Shown: positions 38,930-50,937 of the stretch, one piece after another
Layout: the number at the start of each line of letters is the position of its first letter
How positions within the stretch are numbered: position 1 is the first letter of the stretch
NCBI GenBank assembly: GCA_907163375.1
Contig: CAJQUW010009196.1
Span: 1 to 64,000, forward strand
Source of the DNA: Prostheceraeus crozeri
Taxonomy: Eukaryota; Platyhelminthes; Polycladida; Euryleptidae
Length of the DNA stretch: 64,000 nucleotides
Direction: 5' to 3'
Notes under the pieces: generated by a model
Told to the model about the DNA's origin: nothing
The model's input: only the letters and a program-made list of their open reading frames with translations
Database searches by the model: none
Translations under genes and position numbers: made by a program

Positions 38930-39286
38930 TGTTACGTATTGTATTTAACTGAAGCATGTATTGAAATGAATTGAATTGCCGAATTATGGATTATGAGCGG
39001 AATGCCGAAAGATGAGGTAATGTACCAATTGCTCTGACCTTATATAAGAAACTTAAAACTCACCGGAGTAATTCGAAGTAAATTATAATGTTCGAAGTTA
39101 AAGTTACGACGTAAAGCAAGGATGTCAAGTGCAACGGTTACAAGCAGAAATATTGAAAGTCTGATTTTAAAACCGACTTGTTCAGACGTTGTTAGACGTG
39201 TAGTATGACAACAATAATTAACGTAGATAAACAAGGAGTAATTGTTTATACTTGTGATCATAGAGTAAAACAGTCAAAGCGTCACA
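38930..39286 (-). repeat. Gypsy 3' LTR
   Basis: 357 bp, TG...CA. Nearly identical to 43519-43878. Confidence 0.9.
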
Positions 39287-39497
39287 ACACTTCCCCCTTT
39301 AAAGAAGGAACGAACGTAGTAGGTTAGTTAAATGTTAACGCAATGAAGTTACGAAATGAGGAGTGGAATGTTTAGTGAATTAGAGCACAGGCTGAGGAGT
39401 GAAATGTTGATTGGATTAGAGCACAGGGAATTTAAAAGGATTTGCGAACTGACGAATTGATCACGGATCGAAGATATCAGAAATCAGAATCACAGAT

Positions 39498-41570
39498 TTA
39501 GTCTGTTCGGCTTTTTCCGTGGACGTCCGTAACGTGACGTTGATAGCACCAATCCTCGCTCTTGTCCTGCGGCGTTGCATTGTCATTCACGGGAGGAATC
39601 GGAGACGAAGACGACACTGGAGATGCAAGAGTAGCAGAAACCACTGGTGATGCCGAAGACACAGCAGGAACAGGAAAGCCACGAGACGCAGTAGGAACAG
39701 CAGATATGGGAGACGGAACCGGAACCGGAGGTGCAGGAGTAGCAGGAGCTGAAGAAGCGTCGGACCAAGGAGATGTAACAGGTACTTGAGCGGCAGAATC
39801 CGAATTACTGCCCAGGCTGTCCAGGTCACGAGTTGCCTCGGAGACGAAGCGAAGTTGCTCCACATGTCGATTGTGGATAGATCCGTCCTCGACATCCAGG
39901 ATTGAGGCCATCTTCTTCCCCTTTCTCTTCAGAACTATTCCTCGACGGAATCGCATGTCGTTTCCACGCTGGAACATAACTCTTTGCTGTCCGATAACTC
40001 TGTTCTTCAAAACATGCCCTCGAAAAAGTACAGATGGTCGTTGATGAGTAGTGGCATGATCGGCATTTCTGTATTGGAATAGAAAGCTCAAAATGAACCT
40101 TTCCAGGTCGAAAAAGTCATGAAAGTTCTTAGATTCAGAAGACACAGCTTGTTTCAAAGTCTTGATGAAATTTTCGGCTAAACCGTTGGATTTCGGATGG
40201 CGTGGGGCACTATACAAATGAATTACGTTTATGGACGCTAGCCATTTGTTGAGCTTTGCTTCGGTGAAATGTGTACCGTTGTCGCTTACTAGTGTCTGAG
40301 GAATTCCTTCACGGGAGAAATTGGAGCGGAGGCATCGTTCAGTGAAGGCCGCATCCACTGTCTTCGTCAGAAATACTTCTGGCCATTTCGAATATGAGTC
40401 AACGAAGACGAGACAGTAGTAATTCTTCAAAAATGGTCCAGCGTAATCGATATGCAACCTCTGGTTTACCTCATAGGTGGCAGGCCAGGCACTCCAACTG
40501 CAAGGTGTATTTCTCACCTTTGTGACGCAATTGTCGCATCGACGAGCAAAATTCATTATATCGGCATTGATAGTAGGCCACCAACATAAAAGTCTCGCAA
40601 GGCTTCGCATCTTTTCCACGCCGACGTGTCCAATATGTAGATGCTGCATGATCTGTTTTCTCAAACAAGGAGGAATGACTGTCAGCTCTCGGAATGCCAA
40701 ATTGCCCTCGATTGTTATGCTCAATTCTTCACGAATGACATAGAATTCCCTGAATTGACGTTTGGCTTTAGATGACCAGCCAGCTCTAACGGCGCGAAGA
40801 ACCGGTTCATAGTAACGTTTCGTTTCCTGCGTAATTTCAGTGCAGTCGATCGGCAAGGGCTGAATGAAGAGTGTGTTGGTGGAGCTATCATCTTCAGATC
40901 GGGCATAACGCGAGAGGTAGTCAGCTTGGGGAATGTTGGCACCTTTCCAAAATTCCACGTCGTAATTGTACGAAGACAGTCGCCAAGACCAGCGTTGCAA
41001 CATATTCGAGGTCCCCTTCGAGATTGATCCTTGAGGATTGAAAATATGCGTGAGGGAACGGTGATCCGTCACAATGGTGAAACAGAGTCCAAACAGGAAC
41101 TTGTGCAAACGCTTGACGCACCAATGAATGGCCAAAGCCTCCTTTTGTGTCTGCGAGTATCCAACTTCGCTAGGACTCAACTTCCTCGAAATACAAATCA
41201 CCGGAGAGCCATCTTGTTCCAACATGCCGCCTATCGCCCTTTCTGATGCATCGCATACCAGACGCGTTTTAGTTGCATTCATGGAGAATGGCTTGAGCTT
41301 CTTGTTAAAAATCTCGTTCTTTAATCGTTTCAGAGCATTACGGTGCTTCTCTTGCCATTCAAATTCGCACCCCTTCTTGCATAAATCAAATAGGCATGCT
41401 GCAACGTAAGCGAAATTAGGGTTGAATCGGCTGTAGTACTGTAAGCACCCAAGTACGGAATGAAGTTCTTGTTGCTTGCTGGGCTCATTGGCTGTCATGA
41501 TGGGAACGAACTTTTCAGGGTCCGGCTGAATTCCTTCAGAGGTACCCGAGGTAGCGTATACTGGAGACAC
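39498..41570 (-). pseudogene. Gypsy pol, RNase H and integrase part
   Basis: 690 codons. It has an RT connection segment (LHSVLGCLQYYSRFNPNF), then RNase H with RLVCDASERAIGGML and TDHRSLTHIF. The integrase follows: HHCC finger (HLHIGHVGVEK...CDNC) and catalytic D in LHIDYAGPF, D in LVSDNGTHF and E in NGLAENFIKTLK. The C-terminal ~100 residues are Pro/Val/Ser/Ala-rich. It lies in a different frame from the RT segment at 41536-43152, with a frameshift at about 41540-41570. Confidence 0.85.
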
Positions 41571-43152
41571 CGAAAATACTCTTGGACTTGTTTATTCGCA
41601 CGTTGAAATCTATCAGGCGTTGGAGTAATTGCACAAGGACATCGTCATGCTCTTTCTTAGTCTTGGCGTAAATCAAGAGGTCATCTTGGTAAGAAATGAC
41701 ATTGGGAAGGTCGCTGATTATTTCATCAATGACAGACTGAAATATTGATGAAGACACGTGCCATCCGAAAGGGAGGAAACGCATGGAGTACAGTCCGAAA
41801 GGAGTTATTAACGTCGTTAATTCTTGAGACGCTTCGTCGAGAGGAATTTGCAGGATCGCATTCTCGAGGTCCACTTTGCTGAAAACTGAAGCTCCGTTCA
41901 AGTTTGAGAATAAGTCCTCTGGTTCCAGCGTAGTAGGGGCATGGTGCCGCAGAATTGGATTGATGGTGATCCGATAATCACCGCAAACGCGTGGTTGGCC
42001 ATTGGACTTCAACGGTGTAACGATCGGAGTGGCCCAACGAGAACTTGTGACCTTGACAGCGATGCCATCATCAATCCATTTGTCAAAAATCTTCTTGACT
42101 GGCTCCCTAAGACCGAAAGGAATAGGCCTACTCTTGAAAAATCTGGGTTCGCTACTGTCGTGGTCAACGTGGATGGGAGGAATCTTGATGCCGCCTGAAC
42201 ATGCTGATGCAGATTCGATCAATGTACTTATCCCGACGTTCGTTTCACTCTCTTGCGTACTGGTACTGGGATCAGCAGTTATCATCATCATTGCATTTTC
42301 GAATGCTTGTTGCACTTCGGGATGTAACCGGAAGGCGTCTTTTTTCCCCAAAATGTTGAAGCGGTCGCAAACCAAGAAGAGAACATCGTAACCATTAACT
42401 TTGAGATTGATTTCGCCGTGAACTTCAAGTTGATGCCCTGTAACACCACGAACGGGAGAACTTCTGGAAACTGGGAGGAGCTCAGCATCGAAAGGTTGGA
42501 TAGAGTCAGACCTGATGAACGAATGAACTACGCAACCGGTATCATAAATAAATTCAATCTGTCTTCTGTTGTGGGAGGAATCAGATACATCACATATTCG
42601 CTTTACATGTTCATCATCGTCTACTGCCAGGCAATATTCCTCGTCTGAAAGGGACTTGGCTTCTTCGACTAAGTGAACAACATCTTCTTTAGATAGTCTG
42701 CTCATACAGGCTTTGCTAATATGTCCTTGTTTGTGACATGAATTACATGTGGCATTGCGAAATTTACAGTTTTGCCTTAGATGGTCCTTTCCTCCACAAG
42801 AATAATAGTGGCCCTTCGGATTACCGTTACTGGAAGCTTGGAACGACTTAGATTGACGTTGCCTTGAATGAAAATTGTTGGACTGTGACTTATGGAAGTT
42901 ACTGGTAGGCGCGGACTTAGGTCTATACTGCGTGGTCTTCTTCTTATGAAACGTTGACAGAACTGGTTTCTCAACGTGGTGCGATCTTACGGCTGAGTCA
43001 ATGGAAACGTGAGCGTTGGCGATTGCTGTAGCAGATTCGAATGTCAAGTTGGCTTCAGTCAAAAATTTGCGTCGAATGTGATCGTCATTGATGCCTGCGA
43101 CTAACCGATCCCTCAGGTGGGTTTGCAACTCTGATCCGAAATTACAGTTCAT
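41536..43152 (-). pseudogene. Gypsy gag C-terminus, protease and reverse transcriptase
   Basis: 538 codons. Zinc knuckles come first: one degenerate (YSCGGKDHLRQNC, first Cys lost) and one complete (CNSCHKQGHISKAC). The aspartic protease motif is FIYDTGC. RT has KVDLENAILQIPLD, LPFGWHVSSSIFQ and the catalytic ISYQDDLLIYA. It ends where the frame changes into the RNase H part. Confidence 0.85.
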
Positions 43153-43208
43153 GGACTGTTTTTGTAGTTGAAGAATGAAATCGGCTATAGACTGGTTTGA
43201 CCTGCGAA

Positions 43209-43499
43209 CTAGAGTGTTGAAAACTGCCCTTTCGTGAATTTCATTATTTTAGGACGTAAATGATCCAGCAGGTACTTCTCAACTTCTGCCGGTTTGAGGT
43301 CAGCTGGCTTCTTAGGATGGCTCAATTCTTTTAGCAATTTGTAACCTGACTTTCCTAGAAGCGTAAGGAAATTGGCAATTACCTTTTTTGGAGAATCAAT
43401 AGTATCATTAGTGATAATGTACTGTTCGAATCTTTCGAACCATTCCTCAATTGAATCAACATCAGTTATGTCAATAGGTTCTAACGCACGTTCGGCCAT
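43209..43499 (-). pseudogene. Gypsy gag N-terminus
   Basis: 96 codons beginning MAERALEPIDITDVDSIEEW, directly after the primer-binding site. It shows the EWFERFEQY and FLTLLGKSGYKLLKEL features of retrotransposon gag. A frameshift at about 43230 moves the rest of gag into the frame of 41536-43152. Confidence 0.75.
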
Positions 43500-43518
43500 C
43501 CTGCTCGCGACGCCAATT

Positions 43519-43878
43519 TGTTGCGTATTGTATTTAACTGAAGCATGTATTGAAATGAATTGAATTGCCGAATTATGGATTATGAGCGGAATGCCGAAAG
43601 ATGAGGTAATGTACCAATTGCTCTGACCTTATATAAGAAACTTAAAACTCACCGGAGTAATTCGAAGTAAATTATAATGTTCGAAGTTAAAGTTACAACG
43701 ACGTAAAGCAAGGATGTTAAGTGCCACGGTTACAAGCAGAAATATTGAAAGTCTGATTTTAAAACCGACTTGTTTAGACGTTGTTAAACGTGTAGTATGA
43801 CAACAATAATTAACGTAGATAAACAAGGAGTAATTGTTTATACTTGTGATCATAGAGTAAGACAGTCAAAGCGTCACA
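43519..43878 (-). repeat. Gypsy 5' LTR
   Basis: 360 bp, nearly identical to 38930-39286, followed on the element's sense strand by the primer-binding site and gag. Confidence 0.9.
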
Positions 43879-43883
43879 CCCCA

Positions 43884-44734
43884 GTATATTTCTGACAAGA
43901 GACAATGACTTGCTTACCAGCTTCACGTGCTGATGATCAGAGCAGGCCGTCTTCGCTAATCCTGTGTCTGGCGACAACTGAAGTCTCGATTACTCACTCG
44001 AATAGTTACTTTCACCAAGTAAAATTTCATCACGTGATAGCGTTGGATGAAAAGCTGCATGAATATTATGAAAATCCAGATTTCCCTTTTCACGTTGCGC
44101 AATGTCATATTTCAGACTCGTGGCGCGTCTGCCCAGGTTTCTCTTAGCCTAACTAATAACTTTCTCGTCTGTATCAAACAGGTCGACCATCTCACAAGCT
44201 TCATTACGCAATTTCTACACAAAGTGACGTTATGAGTTTGTCAATGAAATTCTCTTTCAAGACAATAAACTACCACAAGTTTGGAAGACAACGCCCAGCG
44301 TACTCGACCTAGCTTACTGTGCAATAACCATTGCATGTACTTGTTGTATTATTCTTACTAGCAGCAGCACAAAGCTCAATCAATACTTGCCTCCGCACCA
44401 GTCAGTCGGTAATGATGTATAATAGCGGATTAGGAAGTAAGTCTGACAAACGTTTTCCAAGAATCCACAGCCTTGCAGAACCGAAATATATCTATTTGAA
44501 ATATGAGCACTTAAACAAAATACACCCAAAACTTCTAAATGTGCCGTAAGTTAATTGAGTACCGTTGTGCTTCAAAAATGTCTTCATAAACAGAAAATGA
44601 AGGGAAATTTCAGCGTCAACAAGTAGGCTCACTCTGTGTGAAGTAAGGGTGAAACAAGTGTATTCCGTTAGTGCTCACAAAATACGGGAATGTACAGTCT
44701 CTTGCAAAAGTTTAAGAACACTTGCAAAAAAACG
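43884..44734. other. Non-coding gap between retrotransposons
   Basis: No gene recognised. It may contain the missing outer part of the left BEL LTR, but no similarity to the right LTR start is seen. Confidence 0.4.
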
Positions 44735-44980
44735 CTACATGAACATTATTTTGTTTTAGTTCATCAAATGATTATTGTGTGCAGTGAAGAAAATGGACAA
44801 ACAGACGATATAGATACTTTCGAGTATACGAACACACTGTTAACCACGCTTTCGATCAATGCATTTGTTGCAATATGTTATAGTCCATTGACTCCGATCA
44901 TAATCGATGATTATCTGAATAATAAAGAATATCTCGATCCAGTGTTTTGACTTCCGAAACAAATAGAAAATGACATTACA
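44735..44980 (+). repeat. BEL 5' LTR, 5'-truncated
   Basis: 246 bp shared with the 3' LTR; ends CATTACA next to the primer-binding site. Confidence 0.8.
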
Positions 44981-45173
44981 TGGTGCCGCGACCCGGGAAG
45001 TGTAATTGCCCTTGCATTCACATCACGACGGAGAGGATTAGAAGTACATCGAATTCGCCACATCTTCTTTGTGTCACGGATCTTTATTGATTCTTCATTG
45101 TGTAGAACTCTTCTTTGATTGCCATTATTACTCTGATAATTCTGTCTGTATTTTGCAGTTCTGTGTACGTCGT

Positions 45174-46705
45174 ATGAGTAGTCATAACCTTAATATGGAT
45201 TTTTCTTTGAAAAAATATAAGTTGTTGAGGACTCCCATCAGGGCTAAAGTAACTAAGTATAAAAACTTATTAAAAGACTCAGCTAAGCAGGAAATTCCGC
45301 GCGACTCTTTGGTTCTAATTATAGCGAGTTTAGAGGACGCATCGAATGAATTGAAAAAGGCAGACGAACTCGTTACAGACCGATTGGCACAATTGAATTC
45401 TGAAGATCCAGATAGCTATCCGGATGATGATTTGGAGGAAGAGATATCTAAAAGCGCAGATATTCAACAAGATGTAGAGGAACTTATTTTGTCGGTCAAA
45501 TTGAATACTGTGTCAATGGAAAAGCATAGTCCGGGGGCAAATGTCCACCAACCACTGCTCACAGAACAGTTACCCTTAAAGGACCCAAGATGCCTGCTGT
45601 TAAAATCCCAAATTTCTCAGGTGATCTACTGTTTTGGCAAACATTCTGGGACACGTTCAGAGCCAATGTCCACGAAAATGTAGAATATTCAAAGGTTGCA
45701 AAAATGGCATTTTTGAAGGAGAATTTAAGGGGTGAAGCAGCTGAGGCTTTACAACACTTTCAAATCACTGACGCTTGCTATGATCAGGCTATCGATTTAC
45801 TCAAGTCTCGATTCGGTCGTGAACAGGATGTAAAATTCGCTCACATGTTGGAGTTGCTAAACATTACGCCTGCTACTAAAATGAATGAGTTACGATCTGT
45901 AATTGACAAAGTTGAGGGCCACCTGCGATGTCTAACAACCTTAGGATTTTCTGAAAAGGAAAACTCAGAATTGTTCACATGCGTCTTACTATCCAAGATA
46001 CCTGAACGTGTCAGAGCCGACTTCACTCGTAGAAAGGGTCATCTAGACTGGAACTTACCTTTGCTTCGTGAAATTCTTACCGATGAAATTCGAGCGCTTG
46101 ATAGTTATAAGCTTAGCAACAGCACCACCAAATATTCGAAGGATAAGAAACTTTACTACAATCCCCACCGCCCTCCGATGACAACCCAGGCTTTAGTCAG
46201 CAACGACGATAAGCACATCAGTTGTGCGTTTTGTTCTGAGAGACATTTCTCCGATGAATGTCAACGGTACAACACAAGACTAGCTAGGATAAATCGGCTC
46301 ACGGAAAATGAAGCATGTTTCAAGTGTCTTAAAAAATCTCACAAAGCTTCTAGCTGTAAACGATCGAAACCATGTTTCTATTGCAAACGAGAGACACATC
46401 ATTCGGCCATTTGTACACAACGGAAATCGAGTTCGGAAAGGATCAGGAGACCTACGGATGAACATATTAATGTCGCACCGGTGGTACCAGCAGAAGGTCA
46501 AAATTCTGAGCCATCACTGTCGCTGGTCTCTCCATCAAAATCGCTCCTTCCCCTAGCTACGGTAATTGTCAAACATGATCTCAACCGTGCAAACAGAAAG
46601 GATGTAGGGAAGGAAATGCCCATGAAATTGATACTCGATGGGGCAAGTGGTAGGTCCTATATCACTGAACGAGCGGCCAAAGCACGTGAAGTCGCACTCG
46701 TATGA
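45174..46705 (+). pseudogene. BEL gag and protease region, frameshifted
   Basis: The first frame from about 45174 (MSSHNLNMDFSLKKYK) is an acidic coiled-coil gag start. The second (45590-46705) has the DUF1759-type gag core (LPAVKIPNFSGDLLFW-like, with FAHMLELLN and LREILTDEI). Two zinc knuckles follow (CFKCLKKSHKASSC and CFYCKRETHHSAIC). An aspartic protease-like LILDGASGRSYI is next, with the usual D-(T/S)-G-A core changed to DGA. A frameshift near 45590 separates the parts. Confidence 0.75.
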
Positions 46706-49700
46706 CGTACTTACGTATGCATCATTTGGTTCGGACAAGATAACCTCTCGGCGGGTTCCTGTTGCTGATATCGCAATCAAAACGATCGATGACAACTGGA
46801 TCAAACTCAAAGTTACGATAGTACCGGTAATCACTAGTCCTGTAAACAAATACCCAATCGATAGAACCAAATTTCCAATTTTGAACTCGATTCAATTAGC
46901 TGAGCCTCTGTCAGCTTCAATGGAACGGACTGAATTGGATGTCCTTGTAGGACTTGATCATTACTTCGCAATCGTACTCAAGGAAAGAATAGACCTGACA
47001 ACAAATCTGGTGCTTTTGCACACTCGCATTGGTTGGGTACCTACGGGTTCGATCGAAAGGGGAAACGCTGAATCAACAAACCTGATTTGTCCTGAAATTG
47101 CGCTTCTAACTACTGAGTCGGACCGTCTCATGCAATCTGTTGAGGAGCTGTGGACTCTCGATACAATCGGAATTAAGGACTGCGGTCAAACTTCTGACAA
47201 TGACCTGGCTCTACATCAATTCAATAAGTCAATCCAGCTAATAAACGGAAGATACACAGTCAGTTGGCCATGGAAAAGGAAGTCGCCTGAACTGAAATCA
47301 AATCTTGGCCTCGCCTGGGGCAGACTGAAATCGCTGTTGCATAGTTTGAATAATCGACCGGATGTTCTCGCGCAATATCATGGAATGATAACCGAACAGC
47401 TCCAGGCTGGAGTAATCGAAAAGGTTGAGGAATCATTCCTGACGGCCAAACTGGCAAATGATGAAGAAAATCGTGTGGTACACTACCTACCACATCATGC
47501 TGTACACAAAGAAAACAGTCAAACTACTCGGTTACGGATAGTATATGACGCATCTTCAAAACCAAAACGATCAGATTTAAGTCTGAATGATTGTCTCCTG
47601 AAAGGTCCAACCATTTTGCAAGAGCTTCCTGGAATATTGATTCGATTTCGACTACACCCAATCGGACTAGTAGCCGACATAGAAAAGGCATTTCTCCAAA
47701 TTGGCCTTCACAATCCTGATCGCGATGTCTGTCGCTTCTTGTGGCCCAAAGATCCGCTTGAATCGAATTCCAAGGAAATTCAAATTTTTCGCTTTAAGAG
47801 GATCCCCTTTGGGGTGATCTCGAGTCCGTTTTTACTCGCAGCTACAATCAATCATCATATCAGATCAAGTCAATCTCCGTATGCTAAACAAATAACTTCA
47901 AACATGTACGTCGACAACCTAGTGAGTGGCCAGGGGAACTCCGAATCCGCCTTGCATTTCTACATGTCCGCCAAACAACTGTTTCAATCAGCCAACATGA
48001 CTCTTCGAGAATGGGGATCAAATTCGCCAGATGTTCTCAAGCAGATTCCTGAAACGGATAAGGTCACACAGAAGACCGTAAAAGTTCTAGGACTTCAATG
48101 GGATCAAATTGAAGATCAGATGTCATTTGCATCGCTCAATAGAGAAGTAGCGCAACCATTGACGAAAAGGAATATTCTACATAACGCATCAAAGATGTTT
48201 GATCCACTGGGATATGCATCACCGGTGACGGTTCGACCGAAACTCCTTATACAAACCATATGGAAGGATAGGTATGACTGGGATCAACCTCTACCACCGG
48301 AAATCAATGAACGATGGAATGGTATTCAGTCTGATCTCATTGAACTCAGCAACATAAAGTGGCCTCGGTTTGCTGGCATTATCAGAGATGACGATGTTGA
48401 ACTTCATGTCTTTGTCGACGCATCTAAGGATGCGTACGGCGCTTATGTCTACGTAAGGAAGGAAGAAGATGAATCAGATACAACAGTTACTTTACTACTC
48501 GCAAAAAATCGAATCGCTCCAGTGAAAGAAATATCGCTTCCCCGACTTGAGTTGATGGCTGTTGCCTCATGAAACACGTTGAAACGATATCAAGTCTGTC
48601 CATCAAACAGAAAACACTTTGGAGTGATGCAAAATGCGTACTTCATTGGATACAAAGCGAGAAGCCCAAACCAGTATTCGTGGAGAATCGAGTACGAGAA
48701 ATTCGACAAGGGGAAATTCATGAATTTCGATATGTACCAACGAAAGAAAATCCAGCCGATCTCCTCAGCCGCGGAATTTCAACAAGTGTGCTAATCGACA
48801 ATTCACTGTGGTGGTCTGGTCCACACTGGCTGAAGGATAGGCCTACCGGTTGGCCTGAGTCGATGACCGTGGATAACTCTGTGAGCGAAGAGATCGAATG
48901 TGTTGACACAAGTGCGCTAGTTACAAGCGAAGCAATCAGAAAGAAATCACCGTTTGATTTGAATGTTGCCGACTACTCATCCTTAAAAGGACTACTTAAC
49001 GTGATTGCTTGGTGTCTCCATGCTTCAAATGCCTTCTTCAAACGTGAAATTGAAAGAACGAATCATTTGCATTCCACGGAAATTAAAGAAGCGCAGAATC
49101 TTTGAGATAAATCAGTTCAAAGCACTGAGTTTCATTCAACAAAGGAAGACCTACAGAAAGGTGTCAAGTGCAAAATCATAAAACACCTTGATCTATTTGA
49201 AGACGAAACGGGTGCCCTGAGATGTGGTGGCAGACTGCGAAACTCTTCATTGAACGACTTAGCAAAGTTCCCTGTCCTATTACCAAAGAGCAATCATTAT
49301 TCCAATCTCGTTATTCAACAGTCTCATGAAAGAATCCTTCATCAAGGTACAAAGCATGCTTTAGCTACGCTGCGAGAATCACATTGGATTCCGTCAGGCA
49401 GATCACAGGTACAGAAGATAATAAGAAAATGTACTGTCTGCAGAAGACATGACGGTGGCTGCTTCCGTACACCTCCACCGCCACCCTTGCCGGAGGGTCG
49501 AGTAAACCGAAGATATCTATTCGCTGTAACTGGAACTGATTACTTGGGACCACTGCTAGTAAGATCAAATGAAAACACAGATCCCACCAAAAAGATATGG
49601 ATCTGTCTATTCACATGTGCCCCAGTAAGAGCAATACATTTGGAAGTTGTAGAATCGATGTCTACACACGATTTTATTCTTTGCCTACGACGTTTCATCG

Positions 49701-50632
49701 CAACTCGTGGAACACCTGAAGTAATAATCTCCGACAACGCTAAGCAATTTCGCCTCGCTGGAAGCGCGATGATCGAAAAAATGTGGATGAATACATTCAA
49801 TAGTAACGACGTACAGAGCTATGTTGCGCAACATGGCATTTCATGGAAATACATTGTACAAAAAGCCCCATGGATGGGCGGGTTTTATGAGCGCCTCGTC
49901 GGATCAGTCAAATCATGCATGGAGAAAGTATTGGGACGATCATTCATTTCTCTTCAACAGTTACAAACGCTAATTAAAGAAATTGAAGCGATGATAAACA
50001 CACGCCCACTGACATATGTGGACTCGGACATCGATGCCATTATAGCTTTAACACCCGCTGACTTCGTTGGAGGCAGGTCGTCAAGCCTCGGAATACCAGC
50101 TGCTTCACGAGTTAGAGAACCTCCACAAAGGAGCGTTGCAGTATTGATTGATTTATGGAAACGGGAACAACATTACGCCAATATGTTCTGGGAATCCTGG
50201 TTCAAACATTACCTCGTGTCTCTGAGAGAACGGAATGACTCGAAATCTCACCGAAATTCCCCCCCCCCCTTTACTCCGAAAGTGGACCAAGTTGTCATTC
50301 TCAAAGACATTCAACGTCCTCGCGGTCAATGGAAACTGGTAAAGATATCCACATTACATACTAGCCAGGATGGAAAAATACGATCAGCCACAGTTTCAAC
50401 GCACAATGGAAAACTATTACGTCGCCCATTACAATTGCTGATACCCTTAGAATACGACGATACCGAAGAATGTGACATCGAGGAAGACAACCCCGAAATG
50501 AAAACGCAGGAAGATGAAGAAATGAAAAGCTCAACCGAAGAAAACACATCTATCGCTTTGAATGAACCACCGAGTCGTCCTAGGCCTCCTCGCAAAGCTA
50601 AATCTTGTGCTCTTGCTCAACTTATGCCATAG
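46638..50632 (+). pseudogene. BEL pol: reverse transcriptase, RNase H, integrase, interrupted
   Basis: 46638-48572 covers the protease remainder, RT (RLRIVYDASSKPKRSDLSLN, PFGVISSPFLLAATI, MYVDNLVSG) and the start of RNase H (HVFVDASKDAYGAYVY, LPRLELMA). 48569-49105 continues RNase H (WSDAKCVLHWI, PTKENPADLLSRG) in another frame and ends at a stop. 49250-50632 is the integrase: HHCC finger, D in GTDYLGPLLV, D in IISDNAKQF and E in YERLVGSVK. A DUF5641-like tail follows (FWESWFKHYLVSLRER). At least one frameshift and one nonsense codon are present. A C9-11 homopolymer lies near 50262. Confidence 0.82.
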
Positions 50633-50644
50633 CTCAGGTGGGAG

Positions 50645-50937
50645 TGTCGGAAATATCATTCCGAATTTTTCTGTATCTGTTTCACCATACACTACATGAA
50701 CATTATTTTGTTTTAGTTCATCAAATGATTATTGTGTGCAGTGAAGAAAATGGACAAACAGACGATATAGATACTTTCGAGTATACGAACACACTGTTAA
50801 CCACGCTTTCGATCAATGCATTTGTTGCAATATGTTATAGTCCATTGACTCCGATCATAATCGATGATTATCTGAATAATAAAGAATATCTCGATCCAGT
50901 GTTTTGACTTCCGAAACAAATAGAAAATAACATTACA
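50645..50937 (+). repeat. BEL 3' LTR
   Basis: TGTCGG...CATTACA, about 293 bp; its last 246 bp match the left LTR. Confidence 0.8.

Larger units (their letters stand above)
38930..43878 (-). mobile_element. Ty3/gypsy LTR retrotransposon
   Basis: LTRs 38930-39286 and 43519-43878 begin TGTT and end CACA. They are flanked by a CCCCA duplication (38925-38929 and 43879-43883). On the minus strand the purine tract AAAGGGGGAAGT abuts the 3' LTR (39287-39300), and a primer site TTGGCGTCGCGAGCAGG follows the 5' LTR. Gene order gag-PR-RT-RNaseH-IN is that of Ty3/gypsy. Two frameshifts inactivate the polyprotein. LTRs differ by a handful of substitutions and a 3-base indel. Confidence 0.92.
44735..50937 (+). 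mobile_element. BEL/Pao LTR retrotransposon, degraded
   Basis: Direct repeats 44735-44980 and 50692-50937 (246 bp, nearly identical, ending CATTACA) are LTRs. The left one is followed by a primer site TGGTGCCGCGACCCGG. The right LTR probably starts at TGTCGG, 50645. The matching first ~47 bp are replaced by unrelated sequence on the left, so the 5' LTR is truncated or recombined. Gag-pro-RT-RNaseH-IN order and motifs are of the BEL/Pao type. The reading frame is interrupted repeatedly. Confidence 0.85.

Noticed and set aside
44690-44950. An 86-codon protein also found at 50605-50907
   Set aside because: The shared peptide is a translation of the BEL LTR repeat.
46638-48572. YVDN in the BEL reverse transcriptase as an inactivating mutation
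   Set aside because: I recall BEL/Pao elements with Asn at this position, so it is not safe evidence of loss.
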